Below are positions 42,809 through 51,423 of a stretch of 64,000 bases of DNA, one piece after another. This DNA is from Paractinoplanes polyasparticus. Lineage in GTDB: Bacteria > Actinomycetota > Actinomycetes > Mycobacteriales > Micromonosporaceae. The translations under genes and the position numbers were made by a program. Numbering within the stretch: position 1 is the first letter of the stretch; each line of letters starts with the position of its first letter. The stretch covers positions 1 to 64,000 of the forward strand of contig NZ_JAHWFK010000051.1 in NCBI RefSeq assembly GCF_019710575.1, in the 5' to 3' direction. Below the pieces are notes generated by a model. That model saw only the letters and a program-made list of their open reading frames with translations. It was not told the origin of the DNA and did no database searches.

Positions 42809-44356
42809 CTAGCGACCCGTCTTTCGCTGGTAGGCACGCCAAGTCGTTGCCCTGGTCTTCGGGTCGTCGGTCGCGCCGGGCTTCAGGCGGTGAACCGCTT
42901 GTTTGTGCGGCGCCGTCTTGACGTGTTCCGGATTCGAGTAGGCCTCGTCGGAGACCTTCTTGACGACGGCGACCCAGGTGTCGAGCGCCTCCTTGCCCCA
43001 CATCTCGCCGGCTTCCGGCGTGAACGGCTCGGGAAGCAGCCAGGGTTCGTGGCTGGTCCACGGCGGGTCGATGCCGAAGTCGGACATCCGGTTCTGGACG
43101 TCGTGGATGTCGACTCCGGTCTCCTCCTTGAGCGTCTGCAGGCTGTAGCGCGTCATCTCGAGACGCGGCAACTTGGCGTCGGGGTGTGACCGCGTCACCC
43201 CTCGGATGGCGACCAAGCCCTTCTCCATGTAGTTGTTGGCCAGAACGGAGAGGTCCGAGACCTGCGCCATCCCCTCGGCGCCCATCGCTCGCGACCAGGC
43301 GTAGGCCTTCACCACCACCGGTACGTTGCCCCAGAACTCGCGGATCTTGCCGATGCTCTGGGGCCGGTCGTAGTCGAGGTGGTACCGACTGCCGTCAAAG
43401 GCGACCAGCGGCGACGGGAGGAAGGGCGCGAGCTCGGCCGAGCAGCCGTAGGCGCCGACCGCCGGCCCGCCGACACCGCTCTTGGGTGCTCCGAACGTCT
43501 TGTGGAGCATGAACATGCAGGCGTCGAATCCGAGCTCGCGCGGCCGGAGCTTTCCGATGATGCCGTTGAAGTTCGCGCTGTCGTGGAAGGCGAGCCCGCC
43601 CGCCTCGTGGACGATGCGCACCCAATCCTTCATCTCCGGGTTGTAGACGCCCATGTCGTCGGGGTTGTTGACCATCAGGGCCGCCGTGCGGTTCGAGACC
43701 GCGGCCTTCAGCGCGTCCAGGGACGGATAGCCGTTCTCGTCGAGCGGAAGAGTGACGACCTTGAACCCCGCCATGGCCGCGGTCGCGGCGCTGGAGGGAT
43801 GGGTCTGGATCGTGGTGATGATTTCGTCGCGCTGTTCCAGCTCGCCCCGGGCCGCGTGATAGCCGCGCGTCACGGCGCAGTTGACGTACGCCGCCTCGGC
43901 GCCGCCACCCGCCTGGAAGACGAACTGATCCATGCCCGAGACTTCGCGCAGGATCAGGTCCATGCCGTGGACGATTTCCAGCGTTCCTTGCAGGGTGTCC
44001 TCGTGCTGGAGCGGATGCACCTCGGTGATCTCCGGCCGCCAGGCGATCGCCTCGTTGACCGCCGGGTTGTACTTCATCGTGCAGGTGCCGAACAGGCTGA
44101 TCCCCATCATGCCGAGTGTCTGCTGGGACAGACGCAGATAGTGATAGAGCACCTCCGGCTCGGAGAGCTCCGGCAGGGCGGGTCGATCGCGGCGGCGCAC
44201 CGCATCCGGAATCAGGTTCTCGGCCGGACCGACGCCGGCCTCGATCTCGTCCTCCACTCGCGAGAACAGCACCCCGCGGCGGCCCGCAGCGCCCATCTGG
44301 TGGATGACCGGCTCGCGCCAGACCGGAGCTTGAAGTTCCTTCGGTTCGATGCTCAT
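42809..44356 (-). CDS. Divergent GcvPB-like PLP enzyme subunit
   Basis: 515 residues of the glycine dehydrogenase (decarboxylating) subunit 2 fold. It keeps SLFGTCTMKYNP and the PLP lysine in MLHKTFGAP (Lys286). The invariant glycine loop after HKTF, normally PHGGGGPG, is here PKSGVGGPA. DGANLN is changed to DSANFN, and the QPxAGAQGE-like region is QAGGGAEAAYVN. The C-terminus is a normal length. It overlaps the GcvPA-like gene by four bases. The family decarboxylates glycine onto lipoyl-GcvH; these changes and the lack of gcvH/gcvT nearby suggest another amino-acid or amine substrate (inference). Confidence 0.8.
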   Translation of the reverse strand: MSIEPKELQAPVWREPVIHQMGAAGRRGVLFSRVEDEIEAGVGPAENLIPDAVRRRDRPALPELSEPEVLYHYLRLSQQTLGMMGISLFGTCTMKYNPAVNEAIAWRPEITEVHPLQHEDTLQGTLEIVHGMDLILREVSGMDQFVFQAGGGAEAAYVNCAVTRGYHAARGELEQRDEIITTIQTHPSSAATAAMAGFKVVTLPLDENGYPSLDALKAAVSNRTAALMVNNPDDMGVYNPEMKDWVRIVHEAGGLAFHDSANFNGIIGKLRPRELGFDACMFMLHKTFGAPKSGVGGPAVGAYGCSAELAPFLPSPLVAFDGSRYHLDYDRPQSIGKIREFWGNVPVVVKAYAWSRAMGAEGMAQVSDLSVLANNYMEKGLVAIRGVTRSHPDAKLPRLEMTRYSLQTLKEETGVDIHDVQNRMSDFGIDPPWTSHEPWLLPEPFTPEAGEMWGKEALDTWVAVVKKVSDEAYSNPEHVKTAPHKQAVHRLKPGATDDPKTRATTWRAYQRKTGR

Positions 44357-45756
44357 CGCGCGATCGCCTTCGTGAGGGCGCCGACCAGGCGCTCGATGTC
44401 GTTCCCGGTGTGGATCTCGGTGACGCAGTACAGAGCGCTCGCGCCCAGCTCGGGGAATTCCTGCGACAAGTCCTTGCCGCCGAAGATGCCTTGCTCCCGC
44501 AGGGATTCGTTGATCTCGCCGACTTCTCGTCCGGTGCCGTCGAAGTTGACGACGAACTCCTTGAAGAAACCGGAGGGGAAGGTGACGCGTACGCCTTCGA
44601 TCTCGGCCAGCCGCCGCGCCGCGTGATGCGCCCGCTGCAGGATGACGCCGCCGATCTCCTCGAAACCCTTCGGGCCCATCAGCGCCATGTAGGTGGCTGC
44701 GGCGATCGCCCACATGTAGACCGAGTGACCGGTCCAGTCGTTGCCCTTGTCGCGCTTGCCGTAGGAGGACTGCTCGAACAGGCTCAAGCCGAAGCCGTAC
44801 TCGCCGGGTTCGATCGTCTCGGCAATGCTGATGAGCAGCGACGGGTACTGGTGTGCGTAGCGATCGTCGTCGCGGGTCGCGATGAAGCCGCCGACCCCGC
44901 CGCCGGTGTTCAGATGGACGCCGAGGGGCTGGATCGTGCCGACGACGATGTCCGCGCCGTAACTGACGGGCGCGGCGAGCACGCCGAGCGAGAGGGGATC
45001 GACCCCGACGATCAGCTCCGCGCCCGCCGCGTGGGTGATCTCGGCGATGGCGGCGCCCTGATGCTCGATCACGCCGAGATAGGAGGGCGTCTCGAAATAG
45101 ACGGCGGCCGTCTGGTCGCCGACCGCGGCGCGCAGGTCGTCCAAGTCCATCAAGCCGGTGGCCGGGTCGTAGCCGACGAGGCGGACGGCGATGTGGTTGG
45201 CCATCTCGACCGGCTCGCAGTAGTTGCGGATCACCGAGAGGCGCTCGGGGTCGATGGCCCGCACGACCGCGACCTCGTTGCGCCCCGTCAGGCGGGAAGC
45301 CATCCGTAGCGCCGACCCGGCCGCGCCGCCCCAACTGCGCACCGGCAGACCGACCATGTCCAGATCGACGAGCTCGGCCAGCTGGCTGCAGAATTCGAAC
45401 CATGCCTGGTTGCGGCCGTGGTCGGAGCTGGGTTCGCCGAAGACCGAGGTGAGCCATTCGTTACGGCGGACCACCTCGTCGCAGGCGGCGGGCACGTGAT
45501 GCTGCCAGCTGCCCGCGCCGAGGAAGTTGAGGTTCTGCTCGACGGTCCGGTTCTTCGCCAGGATGCCGATGAGATGCCGGGTGAGTTCGCTCTCGCTGAG
45601 CGCGGGCGGCAGGTCGATGGGACGGTTGGTGCGGTGGTCGGCCGGGATCTGGCTGAACAGCTCTTCGATGCTGTCGGCGCCGATCGCGTCGAGCATCTCC
45701 CGCTGAAGTTCGGGCACCGAGTTGGCCATGTACGGATGTGCCGTGCTTTCTCCCAT
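44353..45756 (-). CDS. Divergent GcvPA-like PLP enzyme subunit
   Basis: 467 residues of the subunit 1 type. The FLGAGSWQHHVPAACDEVV opening is conserved. The next motif of true GcvPA, YTPYQ.EISQG, is replaced by VFGEPSSDHGRNQ, and DGATALAEA by SWGGAAGSALRMA. The central AELIVGVDPLSLGVLAAPVS, GADIVVGTIQPLG and FGL..FEQSSYGKRDKGN regions remain. ATG 45754-45756 has GGAG seven bases upstream. It probably forms an alpha2beta2 enzyme with the next gene. Actinomycetes normally carry one-chain GcvP, so a two-subunit set is unusual here. Confidence 0.8.
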   Translation of the reverse strand: MGESTAHPYMANSVPELQREMLDAIGADSIEELFSQIPADHRTNRPIDLPPALSESELTRHLIGILAKNRTVEQNLNFLGAGSWQHHVPAACDEVVRRNEWLTSVFGEPSSDHGRNQAWFEFCSQLAELVDLDMVGLPVRSWGGAAGSALRMASRLTGRNEVAVVRAIDPERLSVIRNYCEPVEMANHIAVRLVGYDPATGLMDLDDLRAAVGDQTAAVYFETPSYLGVIEHQGAAIAEITHAAGAELIVGVDPLSLGVLAAPVSYGADIVVGTIQPLGVHLNTGGGVGGFIATRDDDRYAHQYPSLLISIAETIEPGEYGFGLSLFEQSSYGKRDKGNDWTGHSVYMWAIAAATYMALMGPKGFEEIGGVILQRAHHAARRLAEIEGVRVTFPSGFFKEFVVNFDGTGREVGEINESLREQGIFGGKDLSQEFPELGASALYCVTEIHTGNDIERLVGALTKAIAR

Positions 45757-45793
45757 GAAAGGTCTCCTTCGTCGGGATGAGAAAGGGCAGCGG

Positions 45794-46924
45794 TCACGCC
45801 TCCACTTTGAAGAGCGTGCTGCGGTTGGGGCCGGTTTCGATCCGGACATAGCCGGCGAGCATCGCGTCCACCTCGGCGTCGCCGGTGTCCACGTGCAGTG
45901 ATGCGGTTTCGAGGGCGAGCAGCTTCTCCAGGCTGGAGATGACGATGATGTGGTCACGTCCGACCTGGCGGATCACTGCAGCGCTGATTTGCTGGTTACC
46001 CCGTCCGAACAGGCTGCCCTGGCCGCCGAGAACGCCGACCACGATCCACGTCTCCCGGCCCTGCATGAGGTCGAGAAGCGCTTGTTCGTCGAGGTCGGCG
46101 CCGACGGATTTGCCGTCCAGCACGGCATCGACGCCGAGCAGGGTCGAGGGCAGGTCGAGAGCATCGGCGACGCGACGTGTTGTCGTACCGGGACCGAGGA
46201 TGTAGAGGTGGCCGGGCTTCATGCCGGCTGCGACCTGCTGGGCCGCGAGACGCAGCGCGGTTTCGCCGCTCGCCCCCGATCCGGCTTTGGCATTCTGCGA
46301 CAGATGACGCTCGTACGGGCTACGGGCGTAGCCGTAGAGCCGTGCGGAAAGGCGATCGCCGCGAAAGGCGGCTTCGTCGAGGTCCATCACCTCGGCTTCG
46401 CGCAGCCGCGCCGCCGGACTGGCCGCGAGGAACAGGGTGGCGAGGTGTCCGGCATTGCGCGGGCTGGTGCCGAACACCGCGGAGTGCATCTTCACGCCGG
46501 CCGGCACGCCGAGCACGGGCACCCCGTCGCCCACCGCCGCCAGGACGTCGCGCGCCGTCCCGTCGCCGCCGACGAACAGGAGGAGATCGACCGAGCGCGC
46601 CGCCATGATCTCAGCCGCCGCTCGCGTGTCGGCGGACGTGGTCGGCCCGGGCCCCGGACTGTGCACCACCTCCACATCGAGACCGGCTGCGCGCGCCACA
46701 TCCTCGCCCAACTCGCCGGAACCGGTGAGAACACGCAACGGCGTCCCGATCTCGACCAGACGGTTCATCGCGCCGCGGGCGCGTTCCTCGGCGCCCGGGC
46801 GTGCGCCCCGTCGCCAGGCTTCTTGAAGGACGTCCTCGCCGTCGGTGCCCTTGAGCCCGACACTGCCGCCCATCCCCGCCACGGGATTGATGATGAGGCC
46901 GAGCGTTGCGCCTTGGGCTGTCAT
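45794..46924 (-). CDS. AcoX / ATP-NAD-kinase-family protein
   Basis: 376 residues. LIINPVAGMGGSVGLKGTDG opens the NAD-kinase-like fold. FVGGDGTARDVLAAV carries the GGDGT motif (119-123), and GVPAGVKMHSAVFGTSPRNA is the AcoX signature. In acetoin clusters AcoX has no established reaction; the fold phosphorylates NAD or a related ligand. It has GAGGAG before the ATG and is the first gene of the operon, 37 bases ahead of the GcvPA-like gene. Its link to PLP subunits suggests that cofactor or substrate phosphorylation is part of the pathway (inference). Confidence 0.8.
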   Translation of the reverse strand: MTAQGATLGLIINPVAGMGGSVGLKGTDGEDVLQEAWRRGARPGAEERARGAMNRLVEIGTPLRVLTGSGELGEDVARAAGLDVEVVHSPGPGPTTSADTRAAAEIMAARSVDLLLFVGGDGTARDVLAAVGDGVPVLGVPAGVKMHSAVFGTSPRNAGHLATLFLAASPAARLREAEVMDLDEAAFRGDRLSARLYGYARSPYERHLSQNAKAGSGASGETALRLAAQQVAAGMKPGHLYILGPGTTTRRVADALDLPSTLLGVDAVLDGKSVGADLDEQALLDLMQGRETWIVVGVLGGQGSLFGRGNQQISAAVIRQVGRDHIIVISSLEKLLALETASLHVDTGDAEVDAMLAGYVRIETGPNRSTLFKVEA

Positions 46925-47044
46925 GCCGTCTCCTCAGGATGTTCGCTGGCTCCGTCGCCACACGTACTTCGACGGATCGACCCTCAGCCCCCCGGTTCCC
47001 CTGGCTGATCGGGGGATTCGCTGGCTGCGCCTGTCCTGACTTCG

Positions 47045-47075
47045 AGTGGAGGCCGTGTCCTTACGACACGGTCAA
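47045..47075 (-). promoter_or_regulatory. MerR-type promoter of the AcoX-GcvPA/B-like operon
   Basis: Minus strand: TTGACC (47075-47070), a 19-base spacer, then TCCACT (47050-47045). The spacer holds a perfect 7-bp dyad CCGTGTC-N5-GACACGG (47071-47053). A 19-bp spacer over a central dyad is the hallmark of MerR-activated promoters. It lies about 120 bases upstream of the AcoX-like start, and a MerR gene follows on the right. The remaining parts of 46925-47262 hold no gene. Confidence 0.6.
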
Positions 47076-47262
47076 GACAAGTGAGCCGTAACACGCCGAT
47101 GCCATGAACGGGAGCGCGCCGCGATCCGTTGTCAGGGTGTGAATGCCGACTTGAAGCATCGGCTCCGCGTGAAGCGCTGTTCTGCGCCACGCCCACGGCA
47201 GCGTCGTACCGCGCACAGCACGACGACATGCTGTTGATCCATTCCAGTGTGCGGAGCGGTCG

Positions 47263-48015
47263 TCAGATTGACGCCGAGTGCTCACCGTCCTGCAGAAGCC
47301 TTTGTGCGAGAACGCCAGCCCGTGATAAAACGTCGATTTGGGCGGGGTTATAAAGTTCCACCACTGCCTGAATCACCGTCTGATGCGTGACGCCCGTATT
47401 TTTCGACAGGTGTCCCACCGGGTTTCTCAGCCATGGATAGTCAACAAGATTCTGCGCGAGAGCCGGCGCCAGCCGTTCTGCGAGCCGCTGCCGAGTGTTC
47501 TCGTCCGCGTCCGCCGGTAGAGCGTTGATTTCGTTCCCGACAGCGGCGGATTCGGCATCGACCTCCACCATTCGCCGCAAGTCCGCCAGAGCGGCCTCGT
47601 CGTAAAGCTGCGTATAGACGTGAAGAATCGAGTTGTCCGTATCGGACAGGTGTGACGCGACGGACTCGAACCCCGCCGGTGCATCGGCCGGCGCGTCGCC
47701 ATGCAGGATCGCCGCGATGTCGGCTCGAGCCTGCTGTATGTGCTCGATGCTGGCCGCGAGCCGGCGATCGAGCTCCTGCAGCGCATCCGGTGTGCCTTCA
47801 CCTCCCGCGCTGACCTCATCCACCTTTGAGAGTGGCAGGCCCAGATCGGCCAATCGCCGTATCCGCAGCAGCCGTACCAGATGCCGTACCCCGTACCTTT
47901 TGTACCCGTTGTACCCGCGGTCGGGCTCGTCCAGCAGGCCAAGCCGGTGATAGTGCCGAATAGTGTTCACCGTGGCGCCTGCTAGTTCGGCAAGCTCGCG
48001 GGTGCTCCAAGGCAT
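47263..48015 (-). CDS. MerR-family regulator with a large effector domain
   Basis: 250 residues from ATG 48013-48015 after AAGGAA. The MerR winged helix is WSTRELAELAGATVNTIRHY then HRLGLLDEPDRGYNGYKRYG, followed by a dimerisation helix. No metal-binding cysteines are present in the effector part. The C-terminal 150 residues are mostly helical (DNSILHVYTQLYDEAALADL, RQRLAERLAPALAQNLVDYP) and suggest an organic effector. It is on the same strand as, and directly upstream of, the AcoX-GcvP-like operon, whose promoter has the MerR architecture. Confidence 0.85.
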   Translation of the reverse strand: MPWSTRELAELAGATVNTIRHYHRLGLLDEPDRGYNGYKRYGVRHLVRLLRIRRLADLGLPLSKVDEVSAGGEGTPDALQELDRRLAASIEHIQQARADIAAILHGDAPADAPAGFESVASHLSDTDNSILHVYTQLYDEAALADLRRMVEVDAESAAVGNEINALPADADENTRQRLAERLAPALAQNLVDYPWLRNPVGHLSKNTGVTHQTVIQAVVELYNPAQIDVLSRAGVLAQRLLQDGEHSASI

Positions 48016-48341
48016 GGGCTGTTCCTTGTCTGAAAGCGCTGCGGACAAGACAGGTCGGACATCGGATGGTTCGTCCGGTCGGAAGTCGTTCGCCGCCCGA
48101 CCACGGAGCTACTGAGTCCATCGGCCCGGATACGGCAAGCCGCCGGTTGCCCGGGCGTGGCGGTATCAGGCTCACACCGACGGCCGCGCCGTCGCGTCGG
48201 TAACAACCGCGTAGTTGTCACGGCGTGGCACCCCGGGAAGCCGCCCAGGTGGCGGGTGATGATCCGGAGCTATCGCGTGCCGCGTCCGGGACGACTACCG
48301 TGTCGGCTATCTGAACTGCGGCTTTGACAGAGGACGTTCTG
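48016..48341. other. Divergent intergenic region between MerR and LuxR genes
   Basis: No coding sequence is supported. GTAACAAC-N6-GTTGTCAC (about 48209-48230) is an 8-bp near-perfect dyad and may be an operator. GAGG stands eight bases before the GTG at 48342. Confidence 0.35.
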
Positions 48342-51083
48342 GTGGATCTCGTGGGCCGGCGCGTGGAGCGTGCAACGGTCGAGAAGTTCCTCTCGCTGGC
48401 GCGGGTCGGGCGCAGCGGCTCTCTGGTGGTGCGCGGGGAAGCCGGGATCGGGAAGACCGCCGTGCTCGAGCACGCCCGGCAGACGGCACTCGCCGCCGGC
48501 TTCCGAGTGGAGTCCTCGGTCGGCGTCGAGTCCGAGACGCAGTTCGCCTTCGCAGGGCTGCACCAGCTGTGTGCGCCCCTGCTGGATCGCACCGGCGTGC
48601 TGTCCGAGCCGCAGCGGGTCGCTCTCGGCGTGGCGTTCGGACTCCACGGTGGCGCCGCGCCGGACCGGTTCCTGGTCGGGTTGGCCATCCTGAACCTGAT
48701 GGCTGAGGTCGCCGAGAGAGAGCCGTTGCTGTGTCTGGTCGATGACGCACAGTGGCTGGATGAGGCGTCAGCACAGGTCCTGACCTTCGTGGCCCGGCGT
48801 GTGGGGGCCGAAAGGCTGGCCCTCGTGTTCGGGCTGCGCGACATCGACGACAGCGACCGGCTTCCGTTCACGGGGTTGCCGGAGCTACGTCTGGAACGGC
48901 TCGGCGCGTCCGATGCGCGTGCGCTGCTCAGTGCTGCGGTGCGGACCCCGCTGGACGAGGGGGTGCGCGAACGGATCCTCGCCGAAGCGAGCGGCAACCC
49001 GTTGGCGCTGCTGGAACTGCCCCGCAACATTCGGTTGGCCGACTTCGCGGGCGGGTTCGAGCTGCCCGACGTGCTCGACGTCCCGCACCGCATCGAGGAG
49101 AGCTTCCGCCGCCGTTCGGCCAGCCTGCCGCCCGAGACGCAGTTGCTGCTGCTGGTTGCCGCGTCCGAACCGACGGGTGACGTGGCGTTGCTGTGGCGCG
49201 CGGCCGCGCGTCTGAACCTCGCTCGTGAGGCTGCAGTGCCCGCGGAGGCCGCCGGGCTGCTGGAGACCGGCGTGCGGGTACGGTTCCGCCACCCGCTGGT
49301 GCGGTCGGCAGTGTATCGAGCAGCCACGCCGCCGGACCGTCGCCGCGCCCACGGCGCGCTGGCCGACGCGACCGACCCGAAGGCCGACCCGGACCGCCGC
49401 GCCTGGCAACGCGCGCAGGCGGTGCTCGGAGTTGACGAAGAAGCTGCCGAAGGGTTGGAGCGCTCGGCCGAACGAGCGCGAGCCCGCGGGGGAGTGGCCG
49501 CCGCGGCCGCGTTCCTGCAGCGCGCATCCGAGCTGACGCCGGAACCTGCGCTTCGCGCGAAACGCGCATTGGACGCAGCGCAAGCCAAGCATGAGGCCGG
49601 TGCGACCGAGACCGCCCTCGAGCTGCTGGCGGTTGCGGCCGCCGGACCGTTGGACGCCCTGCCACGCGCCCGCGTCGAGTTGCTCCGCGCCCAGATTGCG
49701 TTCTACCAGAGCCGAGGCAGCGACGTGCCCGGGATGCTGCTCGCCGCCGCTGAGACACTCGCCCCTCTGGACCCGGCGCTGGCCCGCGAAACCTATCTCC
49801 ACGCGATCGATGCCGCGATCCACGCCGGTCGCCTTGCTCGCGGCCGCGGGGCGCTGGAGGCAGCCGAAACTGCCCTCGGCGCGCCCGCGTCCTCGAAGCC
49901 GCCGCAGCCGGTCGATCTGTTGCTGGACGGACTGGCCACGAGGTTCACGCAGGGGTACGAGGCAAGTGTCATCCCGCTGCAGGGTGCACTCGAGACGCTG
50001 CGCGACCACGACTCCGGAGCCGGCGACAGCGACCGCCGCTGGCTGTGGTTGGCCTGCCACGTCGCGGCGATGCTGTGGGATGACGAGGCACTCTACGTAC
50101 TGGCAGACCGCGCGGTCCGGCTCTCCCGCGAGGCCGGCGCGCTGTCCATGCTTCCCGCCGCGCTCAACGCGGTTGCCTCAGTGCTCGTGCTGACCGGCGA
50201 CCTCGCCCGTGCCGCCGAGCTGGCCGCGGAGGAAACCGCGATCACGCAGGCGACGGGGGCTCCGCCGCTGCCCAACGCCCGGCTCATGCTGGCTGCCTGG
50301 CGTGGCCACGAGCCCGAAACGCTGGAACTGTACGCGGCCATGGTCGAAGAGGCGACGGGGCGGGGCGAGGGTGCCACGGTCGGCCTGGCCCAGGCCACGC
50401 TCGCAGCGCTGCACAACGGTCTGGGCAATTACGACGACGCGTTCGCCGCCGCGCAACCGCCGTGGCAGTACGACGACTTGGCGTACAGCAGTCTGGCCCT
50501 GCCCGAGCTCATCGAAGCGGCATCCCGTGCCGGTGAGCCGAAACGTGCGGCCGCCGCGCTGGAGCAGCTCAACTCCCGGGCCCGTGCCAGTGGGACTCAG
50601 TTTGCCCTGGGGTTGCTCGCGCGCTCACGTGCCCTGCTGACCACTGGTCCTGCCGCCGAGGAGCACTACCGCCAGGCGATCGAGCGGCTCACCAACTGCC
50701 GGATGGCCGTCTACCTCGCCCGCACCCACCTCGTCTACGGCGAATGGCTACGCCGCGAACGTCGCCGCCAGGAGGCCCGCGATCAGCTCCGCACCGCCCA
50801 CAAGCTGTTGTCGGACATGGGCGCGGAAGCGTTCGCGGCGCGCGCCGCCCGCGAGCTGAGCGCCGCCGGTGAGCACCCGAGCAAACGGAACGCCCAGCCC
50901 GCCGACGCGCTCACCGCCCACGAACTGCACATCGCACGCCTCGTGGCAACCGGAGCAACCTCCCGTGAGGTCGGCGCACAGCTGTTCCTCAGCCCACGGA
51001 CCATCGAAACCCACCTGCGCAACATCTTCCGCAAGCTGGGCATCACCTCACGCCGCGAACTCAAAGAACTCCAACTTCCCTGA
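48342..51083 (+). CDS. Large ATP-binding LuxR regulator (LAL-like), copy 1
   Basis: 913 residues. Walker A is GEAGIGKTAVLEHA near residue 35, Walker B is LLCLVDDAQWLDEAS, and a STAND/AAA-type ATPase spans about 1-300. A long helical, TPR-like middle of about 500 residues follows. The C-terminal LuxR helix-turn-helix is LTAHELHIARLVATGATSRE and FLSPRTIETHLRNIFRKLGI. This is the MalT/LAL architecture: ATP and ligand drive assembly on DNA. The GTG at 48342 has GAGG eight bases upstream; a TTG 18 bases earlier is less likely. A very similar gene faces it at 58220-60970. Confidence 0.9.
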   Translation: MDLVGRRVERATVEKFLSLARVGRSGSLVVRGEAGIGKTAVLEHARQTALAAGFRVESSVGVESETQFAFAGLHQLCAPLLDRTGVLSEPQRVALGVAFGLHGGAAPDRFLVGLAILNLMAEVAEREPLLCLVDDAQWLDEASAQVLTFVARRVGAERLALVFGLRDIDDSDRLPFTGLPELRLERLGASDARALLSAAVRTPLDEGVRERILAEASGNPLALLELPRNIRLADFAGGFELPDVLDVPHRIEESFRRRSASLPPETQLLLLVAASEPTGDVALLWRAAARLNLAREAAVPAEAAGLLETGVRVRFRHPLVRSAVYRAATPPDRRRAHGALADATDPKADPDRRAWQRAQAVLGVDEEAAEGLERSAERARARGGVAAAAAFLQRASELTPEPALRAKRALDAAQAKHEAGATETALELLAVAAAGPLDALPRARVELLRAQIAFYQSRGSDVPGMLLAAAETLAPLDPALARETYLHAIDAAIHAGRLARGRGALEAAETALGAPASSKPPQPVDLLLDGLATRFTQGYEASVIPLQGALETLRDHDSGAGDSDRRWLWLACHVAAMLWDDEALYVLADRAVRLSREAGALSMLPAALNAVASVLVLTGDLARAAELAAEETAITQATGAPPLPNARLMLAAWRGHEPETLELYAAMVEEATGRGEGATVGLAQATLAALHNGLGNYDDAFAAAQPPWQYDDLAYSSLALPELIEAASRAGEPKRAAAALEQLNSRARASGTQFALGLLARSRALLTTGPAAEEHYRQAIERLTNCRMAVYLARTHLVYGEWLRRERRRQEARDQLRTAHKLLSDMGAEAFAARAARELSAAGEHPSKRNAQPADALTAHELHIARLVATGATSREVGAQLFLSPRTIETHLRNIFRKLGITSRRELKELQLP

Positions 51084-51109
51084 CCGGGCCGGTGCAGCCG
51101 CACCGAAGA

Positions 51110-51388
51110 CGGGTCGCCGTGCCCACGGACGCCCCACCACATGAGGACCAGCATCGACGACTGCATGATGCCGACGGCGAGGCGGTCGGCGTCACCGAAC
51201 AGGATCGCGGTCGACCTGATGCCGATCGAACGATCGTCGTCGCGGTCGGCCATCGCGTACGTGGTGTCGTAGGCCATTGTCCACAGCACGCCGGCCAGGA
51301 AGAGGAGCCAAGCCGCCGGTGGCATCTCGGCGTTGTTGGCCGCGAAAACCTTGGGAACCGACCAGCTGAAGGCGACACCGAGCGCCAT
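51110..51388 (-). pseudogene. Remnant of a UbiA-type prenyltransferase
   Basis: The minus frame reads LGVAFSWSVPKVFAANNAEM, then PPAAWLLFLAGVLWTMAYDT, then TYAMADRDDDRSIGIRSTAI and LFGDADRLAVGIMQ. This is the central part of 4-hydroxybenzoate polyprenyltransferase, including the second Asp-rich motif. The first Asp-rich motif and the C-terminal helices are missing. It lies between the LuxR stop and an unrelated hydrolase, so it is a fragment of a deleted gene. Confidence 0.65.
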
Positions 51389-51423
51389 CCGACTGTGCAG
51401 TCCTGGATGAGGCCGACGGGGCG

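Noticed and set aside
44386-45793. Plus-strand frames opposite the GcvPA-like gene (for example 44410-45309)
   Set aside because: Shadow of a conserved coding gene; valine/aspartate-rich with no recognisable domain.
46925-47262. Possible glycine riboswitch before the GcvP-like operon
   Set aside because: No tandem conserved glycine-aptamer core is visible; the region is better explained by a MerR-type promoter.
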